Shown here one piece after another: positions 12,606 through 25,494 of a stretch of 64,000 bases of DNA. The stretch comes from Sipunculus nudus (taxonomy: Eukaryota > Annelida > Sipuncula > Golfingiida > Sipunculidae), in assembly GCA_026874595.1 (NCBI GenBank), contig CM049306.1:82424142-82488141 (forward strand), in the 5' to 3' direction. Position 1 is the stretch's first letter, and the number at the start of each line of letters is the position of its first letter. The translations under genes were made by a program, and so were the position numbers. Below the pieces are notes generated by a model. It saw nothing but the letters and a program-made list of their open reading frames with translations, had not been told where the DNA came from and searched no databases.

Positions 12606-13639
12606 AAACACGATATATCTATCAGGAAAAGGGGGCTTTGTCTTAAGTTTACCTACACATTTTGTTGTTCACAGAGGTGTTTGTCAATGTTGGATTCCTA
12701 AACCTAAGAACCTTTAGGTTGAATTTTAAAGAGCGTTTGGAGATGCAGATAACACATACATTGGATTTGGAATATAAATGGTCAAATTTGTTATTCAGAC
12801 ATATACTTTCAAGCGTTCATTTATTTATAGACATCTTGTTTGCGATTAAATCATTTCATAAAGATATTTGATATTTTATACGGGAAATAGAATGGCCTGT
12901 GAAATTGATTAAACCACAGGCTTGCATATAATTTAGAAAAATCATCATGTATCTATGGTATGTTTACATTCCCAAAATAAAATAGAAAACAGGTCTGAAT
13001 AATGGGATGCAGGAATAAGAAAGGAATAAGAAAGGTTATTATTCTACAGGTCATGGTCTCTAGATGAAAAAATGAATAACTAAGTAAAACTATATTTATT
13101 AATCCATTGTATAGAAAACCAATATATAAACAAGAAAGTTTGCTTTACATAACAAAATGCAAGACAGATTTATTGTAAAAAGTACTACAATATACCAAGA
13201 CGACTAAAAGACGGGATATATTGAATCATCTGCAATTAAATCTGGAAAATTTAGAACGCATATTTTCCGGCTCATAAAGAACATGGCAGGATAATTGTAG
13301 ACTGAAAACATTTATATTTTGCTATGGCATTTAAGCGTATAACATGACCATGTGCGAAGTCTGGATCCCAAATTTAAGTCAACTACAAATACCGCCAAGA
13401 CAGTTATAAATAATTCCTAATAGACAATACTCTCAAACTCAGACAAAAAATACAAGGATTTATTAAACAAAAACTATGTCAATAAATGTTCATCTTCACT
13501 TAAACATTTTGTGTCACAATTTCATCACGGTTGATGACCGCCATTTTAAGATCTGTCATGAACACGTGAAATGTTGTTACACGAGTTATGTTGGCTTCTT
13601 GTGCACATTAAAAAATATAAACATAATAGACTGGAACGT
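12606..13639. other. AT-rich, no gene seen
   Basis: No recognisable coding or RNA feature. Open frames are short and very rich in A and T. Confidence 0.5.
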
Positions 13640-13960
13640 ATTTTTCTTTGTCTTTAGTTTGGTATATCATTTGCAATATTCTATCCAGATATAGCGGATC
13701 TACAATGATTTTTCCTTTCCCTGACCCTTCAGATTTTATGCTAAATTTTGTTATTTCGGTGAGCAAGGGCCAAATAGGTTTTAGGCGCTAAAACGAAACT
13801 AGTATGTACTTCAACTGGGGACCTCCTCTAAAATCAACTCCCTGGATGTACTCCATCAATCTACAAAGTTTGGTGCTTTTATCCGATCTTTAACTATATG
13901 GTCCAAATTTCATGCTAAGCTACCTGACTAAAAGCAAATCTTGATTTACACCCCTTTGCA
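13640..13960 (+). repeat. Dispersed repeat, copy 1
   Basis: A GGATCTA word followed by a TTTTTCCTT-CCCT stretch (about 13697-13727), an AGGTTTTAGGC-CTAAAAC phrase (about 13776-13795) and a GCTAAGC-ACCTGACT phrase (about 13914-13930) all recur in the same order about 1 kb downstream. Confidence 0.6.
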
Positions 13961-14639
13961 AATGTTACTACCCAAGTTGTATTCCAGATGTGCAAAAACA
14001 GCTAATATATCGCATCGTAACCTTTTGGGTTTAACAAAATGACCGGTTTATTGATAAAGCAGTCTGAAATATTTTATTTCTATGTTATATTTCAATTTGT
14101 AGTGAATTTTGAAACAGGTGATGCATAAGTGGTAATTTGTCATCATATTATAAGGAATGTGCTCGCACTCTTGTAACATGGAGGCTATATATGATAGTTA
14201 ATAAAATAATTCTAATGAAACTTCATTGTGCTGGCCCAGAATTTTGATGGTAATGATTTGCAGAGATCAGTTGCAATAAATAACACGAACAAAAAAAATA
14301 TTGATGTTAGGTTGATCTTGATCGGTAATATGGTTTATCGGTCTTATTTAGTTCAAACAACAGTGGCCGCTAAGGCGTCTATCAGTTATTATAAACATTT
14401 AATACCTTCCAAAAAACTGAATCATAAACTCAACAATAGTAAGCAAGAAAAATATTTGTACATTTTTCGTACATTCACTTAATTTCTTGGTTTAATGTTT
14501 GCATGTAGCTTTCCCAGTCCCAAATTCGAGAAAAGGTTTGGTCACGTAATCATTCTACATTTTTTGGGCTACAGGTGTATAATGTTAATAATAATAAGTA
14601 AAACAATGTTAATGGTAATGATAGAAAGAACACTTTTTT

Positions 14640-14855
14640 TTGCTTTCTTTCGGTAAATAATTTACTATAATTCATTAAACCGTACTGGATCTAATGTAAT
14701 TTTTCCTTCCCTACCCCTCTTCTTTTTCATGCGAAAAGAGGGTAGTGTGATAGGCAAGGCGCAGATGGTTTTCAGGCTCTAAAACTTATCTCGCAAAATC
14801 TGACGCTAAGCAACCTGACTGTAAGAATTCTTGAATGCTGAAGGAAGTTTTTCTT
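14640..14855 (+). repeat. Dispersed repeat, copy 2
   Basis: The same ordered phrases occur here: GGATCTA near 14687, a CTTCCCT stretch near 14705, TTTTCAGGCTCTAAAAC near 14769 and GCTAAGCAACCTGACT near 14806. The spacing is shorter than in copy 1. Confidence 0.6.
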
Positions 14856-17800
14856 CTTCTTTTTAATAGTTATTCTCAATCAAGTTATAAAACTTGATGG
14901 CAATTATACCTGTAACGTAAGGAGAGAAGTTGTTTTGAAATCCTTTCATTGAAAGAAGTATTCTTGTATGTTTTGGACAATATCAGTGTTATCCGTCAGT
15001 TTTTGACTGGAAGTCTGTTGTACGGGGTAAATGCGTTTTAACAATCTATATGAGTGGTGCATATTCCGTAAAGTCGTAATTCTTTTCTTATTTGCTGATC
15101 AAATCTACTGAACAAGAGCTTGATCTGAAACAACTTTCGCTGCTTAGCTGGATTTCGAATGAATAAAATGAAAGTACTCCTCTTTAAATACATTCTTGGG
15201 ACTACATAATGAATATGCTGTAGATCAAAGTAATAAAGCAGGTAGCTTTAACGATAAGTAGGTATCATTAACGGCACCCATCAGCATAAATCATATGCTG
15301 TAAATCATAATTCCAATTTATAAGATAACAAGTTTTAATATATTTTCAAGACTGCACTTTGTTATTCAGATATTTGAAATATAATAATGTATTGTCTACC
15401 CCAGTGCACTCTTATCATTATTTTATCGAGTGGTTTTCATCAAGTCCAACTGACGACAAACAAAATTAAATATGAAAGAACGTCCCTGAGATGGATATGA
15501 ATAACAACCTGGATTTTCTTATATTTTTCAAAGTACTCTTGGTGTTTTTCCGACTTCAGATGATGATTTATGTCATATAATATGTTGCAATTAAGAAATA
15601 CCATTGATAGAACGATACTATCCATTTCAACGTAAATGATGAATCAAACCTCCGGGGTGCGAACATTAGAGGAAAGAAGATATTTAAAAAAATAACCATA
15701 ACATTTAAGCCTAGTTAAAATGTAATATTCAACACATTCTCACTCTAAAGGCGATAAGGTATGGTGTAAATCTATCATTTTGCCTTTGATTTCAACTGGC
15801 CGAAATAAGTATTATTCTTGCTAAGCTAGCTTTTAGATTGTTTGAATACAGCGAGACTGTGGAGTCCTGTATCATTTGTTGATGGGTTCTCGTCAGTGAT
15901 GAATATGTTTGTAGCCGGGACAATGTGCGACCTATAAAAGATTGTTTACCATACCAGCACTCTCCCTTGCACTCTCTATCCAGACTCTCCCGCTGTTGTT
16001 ATGAAGAACATGTAATAGAGGACTGTTTTATAACGTTGGTAGAGGCACTTTGACTAGGGGCGGCCTCCGTGTTATCTCGAACTAATAAGGACGCGGTGTA
16101 AAGACTTCAGACTACCCCCATTTCAAGTTACCCCCCCCCCCCCCCTTTCTTCTCGGGGGTGATCTCAAATCGATATTAGATTTCAGTTTACTCCCGCATT
16201 GTTTAGATTAGCCTCAATGATTAAAATAAGTGTCAGATTCTTATTTTACAAACTATGATATATTTTTTTTCAGTAAATCCCGTGCAAGGTACGAGATTTA
16301 AATGCTTGAATCAATGTGTGAAAATAAGATTGTTGCAAATAGTAATTATATTGTTAATTATATTATATTAATGTGCATGTCTTTAACAAAGTGCATGATG
16401 CATTACTTGCAAACATAAGTTATATAAAAATAAGACATATTAACACGAGTTTGAGAATCTGGAACAAAGAATTATCATGATAATAAATAATTAAACATCA
16501 AACTTGGACCTGAAATCGTCCTCAGTTTACCTCTCGATAAACTGGGTTTATCTGGAATTTTTACATGTCTTCATGTTCATATTATTCCTACCTGCACGTG
16601 GATTTATATACATATGTAAAACACATAAGAATGACTGACACACAGTGGATAAAATACTCTAAGTGGTATGGATTTAATATTTTGAATATAATCGTTATCA
16701 ATGCAAAAATACCTCACTTCACAACATACATTTATAGAAGTGAAGTGACATATATCGTACTGCCACTAAAACATATATGAAAAAAAAGGTATATTTCAAT
16801 GTACCAGCTTCAGTAGATTTAGAAAAATCTCGAAATAGGCACCAGGAACGGCCAAAGTGGTTATGTTAGCCGGATTCTATTATTAGCCGATAGTGACAGT
16901 TTATTTATGTTTGCTATGTGGTCCTCGATAGCAACTGGTCATTGCTTGATGATCCCGTTATTGGCCATAGTCGCATGTCAGAGCCAACTGTTTGATAACA
17001 GAGCGACACATTTGATCGGAATATATTTTAACTTTAATTAAGATAGCTTGGACAGCAATATGAAACCAAGGAGTCATAAAATCCTAATAACCTATGTAAC
17101 CTCTTTTACCCTTCAGTATTGCTTTGGTCCATGTGTGTAAGATTTCATAATTAATATAACTGCGGAAATTACGAACACGAATAAAGAACCAGCTTATCAC
17201 AGAGGCGATAAAAAATCGATCATGACCACTCATTAAAAATGAACAGAAGCTATTACAATCTGAAGGAAGCCACTTAAAAGAACATGAGGGCCATGAAAAA
17301 GAGGCTCGGTCTCCTCGTAGTGCATGCTTGGAAGAGGAGATGCCAGCCTTATCGCGTTTGACTACCTTGGTCTTTTCTGTATTGGCCATATCTTTAAATT
17401 GACGCCGGGTGATGGATTAAGTAGGGTTAATACAATAATAAATCACAGCTGACAGTCCCGGCCACCCAATCCGATGCTATCATCGGATGACTATTGATGC
17501 AAGACCGGTCTAAGGAATCATTTTCAACTTGAATTCAGAAAGTTGGCGACAGAGGCTCGAGGAAACTGGAGGATAATTCAACTATACTCTCTTCCATTCT
17601 GGCCTCGCCTGCATTACCATAGAGTCCATTCATCCGTATTATCAGTATGCGCTCAGTTCCTTTCAAAGAGCCTTTGACACCTTGTTTCAAGTTATTAAGT
17701 GCAGTAAAGAATTTGCGTTTGATCATAAGCGGGGAGTAATGTAGCCTGGTTTCCGACTCCCTTTTTTTAGTTGCCGTTTGTGAAGCATCCAGCCATGCAG

Positions 17801-18130
17801 TCTGTCTACTCCTGACCGATCAGACTCGTCATCCTCGCAATATGTAAACAATCTTTTGTCCTGTAAATGTTTAGCACCCAAATATTTAACTACAAAGCAG
17901 CTTGTGACGAGTAAGTCGGAGAAGAACTGAAAAGACATGTCCTTGTTTAACCAGGAGGGAATCAATACAGGGAGGGGGTCTCCCTTTTTTTTTAACCCGC
18001 CGCAAACTTTTTTTATGGTTTTAAAACTATTGTGGTCTATACAGCCCTTCATTTCATCGGACCTGTGGACCTTTAAAAGGTTTATTCATTAGTATTTTTG
18101 AGTTTAACACCCCCCTCCCTTTCGAAAATC
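14856..18130. other. No gene recognised; includes C15 run and minus-strand open frames
   Basis: A run of 15 C lies at 16131-16145. Three consecutive minus-strand frames are open at 17723-18052, 17535-17726 and 17084-17389, but no domain is visible and the first of them runs into a transposon end. They may be decayed transposon DNA. Confidence 0.45.
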
Positions 18131-18144
18131 TGGATCCGCCCCTG
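18131..18144 (-). mobile_element. hAT-like terminal inverted repeat (one end)
   Basis: Read inward on the minus strand this begins CAGGGGCGGATCCA, the form of many invertebrate hAT MITE ends, followed inside by a G-rich stretch. The adjacent 8 bp, GGAACAAC, could be the target duplication, but I found no partner end carrying it. Confidence 0.5.
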
Positions 18145-18724
18145 GGAACAACCATTTAAGAGAAAGAGGACACCATTAGTCTACGACTAAATGAAGTGTT
18201 TCTTCCTTAAGTTACTTTCGAATATATCGATATATCAGCATGACTGGTTGTTCGCTTGTTATTATTTTTTGCCCCCCCCCCCTAAAAAAAAGGTTCAATT
18301 TAAATTTAAAAAACTGGAATCGACTAAACTGCCAAACAAACAATGTTTCGAAAAAAAAGTCCAATCCAAAGTTAATAAAAGCAAAATGGCTACCGAGTTT
18401 GTAAATTTTCTATTTGGGTGTGTATATGTATAATATTTATTATACCAAATAAAAAAAACAAACAAAAAAGTTTAATTATTGCAACAAAAGAGGTCTTACA
18501 AAAAAACAATGTTCTAACCATGTCTTAAGGTAACATGAATCTCTGACATTTCCATCGTTATATTTTTTATTAGTTAATATAGGCTGTTATGTACAATTTA
18601 CTTATTAAAACCGGAACTCTTCATTTATAAATGAAACACGATATCACAGGAACTTTTTTTAAATTTTCACGACAATTCACGCCCAGAATGTCAGATTCTC
18701 ATTTTTATCTCCAAATATTCGCAA
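18145..18724. other. AT-rich, short C run, no gene
   Basis: Contains a C-run followed by an A-run at about 18272-18291 and several A-rich tracts. Nothing else is seen. Confidence 0.5.
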
Positions 18725-19239
18725 TGTATTTGCGTAGGTCGCAAACCCCTCTCAAAGTTGTGTCGCAGTTCTCGCACTTCCTGACTCGCGGAAACTGACT
18801 TGAGAATAGTTCGAGACATGTTTGACACTGGTATGGGACAACAGCGACGCCTCTGCGAATATTTTGCGAGACATTTTGATTTACGAATGTTTCGTACATG
18901 TTCAAAATTTGTTCGACAAGTTAAGCCTGTATCTCACTGGGCTGCGACAGCTTTGCGACAAATTGCGAATGCATTCGCGAGAGATTCTCTAAAATGTCAT
19001 AGAACATTCACGGCGGTTCTCAATTTCTTCGCGTGATTCGCAAAGTGTGCTTACTTGTCGCACAATTTTTGATCATGTTAAAAAATTCGCTAAACAATCT
19101 CTCTCGCAAAATAGGCGTCGCTGGTGTCTCAAACCCGTCTCAAACATGTATCGAACTATTCTCAAGTCAGTTTCCGCGAGTCAGGAAGTGCGAGAACTGC
19201 GAGACAACTCATTGGGCTGCGACAGCTTTGCGACAAAGT
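18725..19239. mobile_element. Foldback element with about 200-bp inverted arms
   Basis: Arm 1 (about 18725-18927) and arm 2 (about 19045-19239) are imperfect reverse complements. The best block pairs 18763-18857 with about 19108-19208. Both arms are studded with TCGCA and TGCGA words. The spacer holds TGGGCTGCGACAGCTTTGCG at 18938, which recurs as the outer end of arm 2 at 19212. There is no coding frame worth naming. This is a non-autonomous foldback or MITE-type DNA transposon; the superfamily is not clear from sequence alone. Confidence 0.7.
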
Positions 19240-19705
19240 CTGATCATTATTTTCAAATGGATCGAATTCTGGTCAAGGTAGGGTAGACTGGTACACTTCT
19301 CCGTATGATGCAACTCGTGAGTGAAGAACCAGTCTTCAAGCTCTTTTTGAGAAAATTCTCCGTTTAATGTGTGCTTTACACTCAGTAGGCTAGACGAGCG
19401 TAGTTCTTATTAGAGTCTAAGAACCCTCGAGCGCAATCAGCGTAAAGGAGAGTCGGTGAATAATAATGAACAACTTAGAAGGGGACACCGGAGGTGCCAT
19501 TTGGTGATTTACGACGTGTGGATGGATTTTGACAATGTGTTGTGTGAGCACACTTAACCCTGTTGGGATTTATTGGTCGTAAAACACGTCATAACTTTCC
19601 TGAATTGTCCTTAAGCTCACTCGCAATTCATATTTAGCTGCATTCAAGAGCTGTAAGTCAGTTACCGACAGAAGATGGAGTGTAGAACCATAGGATAATG
19701 GCTGT

Positions 19706-19942
19706 ATGTATGGAAGTAGCTCCATATCCTATAGTGACAGGCCCAGTGTAGTGACTTGCCGAGATAGACTCTACATCCCAAGGGGATCAATTCTCTACAT
19801 GCAAAGGAGGCTGCGTCGCGGTATATCGCTTCAACATAAGGTTTATGATGACCACTTCGTGTGGCAAATTGTGTTTCAGGGAGACTGTTCAGATCATGCT
19901 TTAGATGATGCCCATGTTGGAGGAGTTCGATTTTGTTTTTGA
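19706..19942 (+). pseudogene. MAM-domain-like fragment
   Basis: A 78-codon frame. It begins MYGSSS, like the HMYGS segment inside MAM domains, and ends with VWQIVFQG, then SDHALDDAHVGG and a cysteine. That ending matches the VFEG...DIALDD...C close of MAM domains. MAM domains lie in extracellular adhesion and protease proteins. Only a partial domain is visible, an in-frame stop lies 15 bases upstream of the ATG, and no flanking exon was identified. It could be a stray exon remnant, a piece of a real gene, or chance. The match rests on remembered family motifs, without a search. Confidence 0.3.
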
Positions 19943-20640
19943 TACCGATTAACATTTCACAATCGACTTTTCCATCAAATTTGCGAAACCTGACAAAAAA
20001 AATGACAGTGAATGTACGGGTACATTATATCGGCACCTGTCGAGTATAACTTTAATTTATTTATTCGGGTCCGTTATGAATCCATAATAATCGTACGGCT
20101 CATAGAACCCAATTACAGCAGGCCATAGTTATGTGCAGTGCGCATGCGCCTGGAAAGTTCTATTAAGGTAGTAAATAACATGCATTATGCTGTTATGATA
20201 ACACATGATCAAACAACAATAAAGGAAATTTTTCGAGAAGGAATGACTCACTTGATGAAAAAAAACAAAGTTGTATGAAAAATATATATATATATTTATA
20301 TAAAGTATAACCCCTTTATTAAGAACAATTACCGCCATGCAAATGTGTTCGTATTATCGAGGTGCCTCGGTTAGAAAAGGCCGGGGACAAAGGTAGGTTG
20401 GCAGTCAAGCAGGTGACCAGGTAATAATATACTTTACGGCATCCTTTTAGAGGTATATTATTTTATATTTCAGTAGGCGACAGCATTCTGGATATTGAGG
20501 TTAAAATGTTCAATCAGCCGTTAAGTCGACTGAACATCTGTCACAATATGCATGTACATTACCTGTCAGGGGGAATGCTTGCATAGTTAAAATAACCAGT
20601 TGTCTGTGAGTTTGTACCTCACACACAAACTATTATCTGC
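19943..20640. other. No gene; short TA tract
   Basis: Contains a short TA tract at about 20282-20300 and the palindrome described separately. Nothing else is recognised. Confidence 0.5.
20139..20149. promoter_or_regulatory. NRF1-type palindrome
   Basis: TGCGCATGCGC matches the core of the NRF1 site, which is common in CpG promoters of animals. No transcript start can be seen beside it. Confidence 0.35.
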
Positions 20641-20764
20641 GCAACCTTTTTGAAGGGTTTCGGACTAATTTTTGCGGCCTAGACCCCCCCTTTCCATACC
20701 TAGGGATCTTTTCAGTCCTCCTGGGCTGGACCCCTCCGTTTACTTAATCCTAGATCCGCCACTA
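20641..20764 (-). mobile_element. hAT-like MITE end
   Basis: Read inward on minus from 20764 it begins TAGTGGCGGATCTAGGA, a common variant of the hAT MITE terminus, followed by a GGAGGGGTCC stretch and a run of G. The far end is not obvious, so this is a partial copy. Confidence 0.5.
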
Positions 20765-23142
20765 AACTGAATAGGTTCGGAGTATGTTCTCTCGTGCTGT
20801 AAATCCTAAAAGACAAGCCCTTGACAAACACCCAGGTAGGCACTATTACCAATATGTTTACGTTGGTCTGCATAACTAGGTATATTGTCACTGTCAAAGT
20901 TAGAGTGAACAGGTTAAGTTTAGGATCCTGAAGAACCCTTCGTGTTGCCCCAGCACACACGGAGGGTATGCCGTGAGATTTGGTGTAGGCAAAGGCCGGT
21001 CGACATTCTCAAAGCTAATTGGATTGCGGCAGTCATTTGGCTTGTCCGTCAGCTAAAGGCAGTTGGAATGGACCACTAATGGACGTGGAACTAGACTAGT
21101 AATGTGATCTACGCTTTTGAGGGCTGCAACGGAAAAGACACGGCAATCAACAATGAGTCTCTGATAATCCCTTCGGAAATTCCTCCGTATATGTTGCTCC
21201 GTGAGAAAAAAATGTAACATTTCCAAGATTAAAAAGGCCCAAGGCAAAATCATATGTAGCTTAACTCCGACGCCGGTTCTGCCGAGCAGACAGACAACTC
21301 TGCTTGGTATCAGCGCCAAGGCAAATGGTCCTGTACAGACAAAGCAGAAAACAGGTCTTTGTGCTACCAGCGGTGCTGCAGGCAATAGCAAACCTGTAAC
21401 GTATGGTCTTTGATGATTTCTGTGTAAAGTCTCTCAGTCAAAGCGTAAGATCCTCTTTCGCTTTCGCCACCACAGACAAACCCATACACGCGCGTGCGTG
21501 TATCACAAGTGTTTGTGTATGTCAATATAACGGCTTATATGAGAATTGTCCTTCTATGTGGATGTTGCTGATATCTCAATAATGAGATATAAAAATGCAT
21601 AATGAGTTTCTGTCTTGTTCTTCTATAAGTTAAATAATTAAAATCACCTTCGGTCTCTCATGAAGAAACAATGCGATCACAAACATGTTTATGACAAAAT
21701 TCTATTGAAATCCAGCCCCATTTGTGGATAAAATATACATTGTTTTCGAAGGTTTCTACCAAAATAATTTAGACAATATACGCAAAAGCTGTGCTAAATA
21801 CAGGCAATCATTTAGGTCACGTCAGCTAAAGGCTTTTGGGAGGGGAAACCCGTTTTTGGAAAACAAGTCATTATCGCAAACAAATGAGTTTCATGCCTGC
21901 CACATGAGGGTGTCGTGTGAGTAGAAACACCATGACGTTCTGTCGTCTGCTCAGCATTCCCGCCAGCAGCTTGGACTCTGCTTACAATTCACGCGCTCCA
22001 GCGACACCGGAGCGGCAGACGGCCATACCATTATTTAATTCTTATTTAATTTGTGGCAATGTGACATATATCACCTACACAAGTATCTGCCGGGGATATG
22101 TTGGTTGGAACATTACAGCCTATTTGTAATAAAAACCATGCACTGCTAATATTTTATATTTCAAATGAAGAGAAATATTTTTATCTGTACTTTGACTTCT
22201 TTTTTTATAAAAGAATAAAGGCACCTACTTCTAAAAGGATATAAATTCATTTTGGGTTTGATGCATGGGGAAAATTAATCTGTTATTGATATAATACTTC
22301 TGAAGAAATCTGGAGGGCTTTGAGAAATAATGTTTGATTAAATAACGCACCGTGGTGTCAATTGTAAATAAACACAAAGGATTCTATTTCCACTTGTACT
22401 TTGTTTCTTCTTTTTCTGAATGTCAGAAAGTTGTCTCTGAAAGTACCGAACATACGCTAAAGTTTTATCATAGATATATGTGAAAGGTTTTGTTTTACCG
22501 ATGCTCCAACTGGTGTGGTTTGCTTCCGTGTATTCGAAACAAGTTCAGGTTTTGGGATGGAGTCAATTCAACGAGAAGTCAGACAATTTCACGCGCTTAA
22601 AAGTTCGTGGTTTCCATTTATGTTTGGAGGGTCATGAATTTGTGAGTTTTAAGTTTTAACATTATGTCAGACCAGCAGAAAAGCAACACACGGATCGCAT
22701 CTTTGGAAATATTTGTGACACTTTTTGTATAAATGTGCTGTACATCTTGCGAATTATATAAAATGTAGTAATTATGTTATTTCATTTGAATGTCATTTGC
22801 ATTTCAAAATTGTTATTCAAAACAAGCTGGTTATCAATAGACATACAGATCGTTATTGTTTTATTTGAGAAAATTTACAAGTAAGAGTATTTGAGAATGT
22901 TTGCTTTTTGTAATTCTGTAAATGTGATTCTTTTGTCTTTCCATTAGCGTGACCTGAGAATTTGTACGACAACTATTTGAAGATTTTCTTGTAAAACTTT
23001 TAAAATATATAAATCTTTGATAAGAGCATCGTTGAAATGTCTTTACCGATGAATGTTAAGTTGCTGTTCCGTTATTAACTCGGTTGGCGGTCGAGGTGCT
23101 GCTTTTTCGGAGCTTTCATCCACGAACTGTTGTTAGTATTTT
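20765..23142. other. Unique DNA, no gene recognised
   Basis: Frames at 21053-21391 on minus and 21201-21413 on plus overlap and show no domain. The part at about 21940-22040 is GC-richer and might be regulatory. Confidence 0.45.
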
Positions 23143-24028
23143 TACGGAACCTAATAACAACAGATCACGTAGTCGTGACGAGCATATATTTTGTTATGGA
23201 GATAAAAAAATCAGAGACTGTAACACTAGTCATCCTGAAATGTCTAGGGGAATGAATAAAGAAGTCAGTGGTCTTTAGTTAACAAATAATAAAAAAAAAT
23301 ATTCTTAAAACAACCCTAACATTACAATACACTAAATCAATACAACTACACAGTATTACAATAGTATAACAGTAAATCAATACAATTTCACAGTATAATA
23401 AATAAAGAGTACAGTACCAGAATCCGGATCCTAGGCTTTTCTGGATACCACCACTGTCACAGCTCAACAAGTCCTTTAAAGCATATAATTCAGATGAACA
23501 GTACACATAAATCTTCTCAAAGAATGATAGTCCAATGCAATCCCGAAAACAATCTATTGTAATCCAAAAGTGAAGTTCTGGTAATAGTCCCAAAAGGCAA
23601 AGTGAAGACTGTAATCCGTTACAAATTTCAAAGAATATCTATAAATCCTCCAATGATCGGAAAGGTCCACAAACTGAAACACATTCTTCATTGTCCGCTG
23701 GAATATTTCTCTCTCTCTCTCTCTCTCTCTGGGCTCTAAATGCAGCCCTTAATTAATAGTTTCTCATCCGAAAGCCTAGAAACTTCTTTTCACGAACAAT
23801 CCAAAGAACACAACAATATATAATACTCATGCGCCCAAAGAACAATGCAAGGCACGCGCTCATAGAGCGCGAACAGCCCAGAAAATTCCAGATTAACACG
23901 AGCGGTTCACCAGGTACGGATTACACCGAGCGCTGTGTCTCTACACGACATAGCAATTGACGCACAGGGCTTGAGCCTAACACGAAACAGAATGTCAACA
24001 GCCCACAATAAAAGAGACACCTGTAACA
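23143..24028 (-). mobile_element. Old solo LTR, probably Ty3/gypsy type
   Basis: Read on minus it starts TGTTACAG and aligns along its length with the LTR at 29992-30830. Shared blocks include AATATTCCAGCGGACA, GTGACAGTGGTGGTATCC and TTTATTCATTCCCCTAGAC. A CT tract lies inside at about 23709-23732. A 4-bp ATAC lies at both edges and may be the target duplication, which fits a solo LTR left by recombination. No internal gag or pol region is attached. Divergence from the sister copy is high, so it is old and not functional as an element. Confidence 0.6.
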
Positions 24029-24068
24029 GTATATATTTACATTAGATAAGGCCAAAAAATAAATGGTT

Positions 24069-24311
24069 TGGTTCTCAGGCACCGCCCGCGTCAATTTTAA
24101 CCCCCACGTCAAACATTTTTATTTGATTGTTATCTTTCAAGAAGATAAATTATACAATTTATGTAGTGCTTTTACCTGTTCAGCATAAAACAATTGTTAT
24201 TTTCATGCTTTTCCCTGACCATATGACATTTTTATCGAAACATACAAAAAAGGTTAAAAATTAAATATCGCCCGCCCGCAGTGATTTCTGAAAAAAAGTG
24301 CCTGAGAACCA
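24069..24311. mobile_element. MITE with GGTTCTCAGGCAC ends
   Basis: TGGTTCTCAGGCAC at 24069-24082 has its exact reverse complement at 24298-24311, giving a 243-bp element. Just inside each end is a CGCCCG word. There is no coding frame. It lies 40 bp from the LTR edge. This is a small non-autonomous DNA transposon; I do not assign a superfamily. Confidence 0.65.
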
Positions 24312-25494
24312 TACCTGTTTGTTGTTTGCCCTTACAGGCCCGCTTCTTTCTAGGCAAGAAGTATTCATTAATTTTCCTGCAACCAACGCGAAATGACGAA
24401 AACTGTTCAGCGTTTCAAGAAAATAAATTGTATGAAGTCAGACTTGATTTTTTTGCTTGTCATGAAATATTGATAATTAAGAGTTCTCAACGAATGAGTG
24501 AAAGGGTTTATGCATAACATTAGGCTGCTGTTCACATCTGATTTGAAATGATTACATATAACTTGGACGGCAAAGTACCACAATGACGCTATTATCTATT
24601 GTTTTACTAGTTGTGTTTTACTAGGTAAACAGGAAATTCGGAATTATAGAAATGTATTATATATAATGTAATAAATACAATTTATTTTAATGTATCCCAT
24701 GTTGATACATTAAAATACTCAACAATATCAAGTAAGTCCTCTGTTTTACTTCTGGTTATATCATCATTTTTTCTTATATATTTAAGGAAAATATATAGAC
24801 ACTTTCTGTGTGTTAGGTAACCCTCAAAATAATATTTATAGTGGCAACTGCTTTTCAGAAGCGTTTAATGTACATGTTTGTATATTCTGTGTATGTTTCG
24901 ACCATGTCTCTTTTATTAAAAGAGGTAAACTTTAAAAGTATTATCAAATGAACCATGGATTTCGTAACTTTTTTTCTAAACAAGTGCAAGTAAAATCGAT
25001 TGCCGCGGTCGACTTGATTAAAACATAAAAGCATAATCGCATAACAGACACCAGCAAAAAAGCCAGCCATCAGAGACGGTCTGGATTTCTTTGTGTGTTC
25101 AAAGGGCTTTTTCTGCATCCAGAGGTGTATGACACAAATAATCGACTGTGTCAACACGGGCTGAGCCACCACCGATTTATGTTGTAAGGTAACTACGTCC
25201 CGTCACCCCAGCCTGATATAGAAACAGGTATGAGTGATATAGGTGACATAGTCATGTCTCAAGATTACTGCTGTGTTAGACATAAGGAAAGAAAACTCAT
25301 CCGAACCTCCATTGTATATAATACAAATGTATAACGTAAACATAGCATGGCTTGTTCCTGATATTATATGGGGGTAAGTGCCTTGTATTATTACTATGTG
25401 TGAAGTTTAGTAGAATAATCTTTTTTTCTTAACTTTTTGTCAGGAAGCATAAGAAGTATATAAGTATTAGGAGTGCCAAGAGTCAAACAAATAC
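24312..25494. other. AT-rich, no gene seen
   Basis: No recognisable coding, RNA or repeat feature beyond short A/T runs. Confidence 0.5.

Noticed and set aside
17084-18052. Three consecutive minus-strand frames, the first two overlapping by 4 bases
   Set aside because: The overlap looks operon-like, but this is a eukaryotic region; the first frame begins about 80 bp from a hAT-like end and no domain is visible.
23279-23593. 104-codon minus frame
   Set aside because: It lies wholly inside the LTR copy and its sister LTR does not keep a matching single frame; not a gene.
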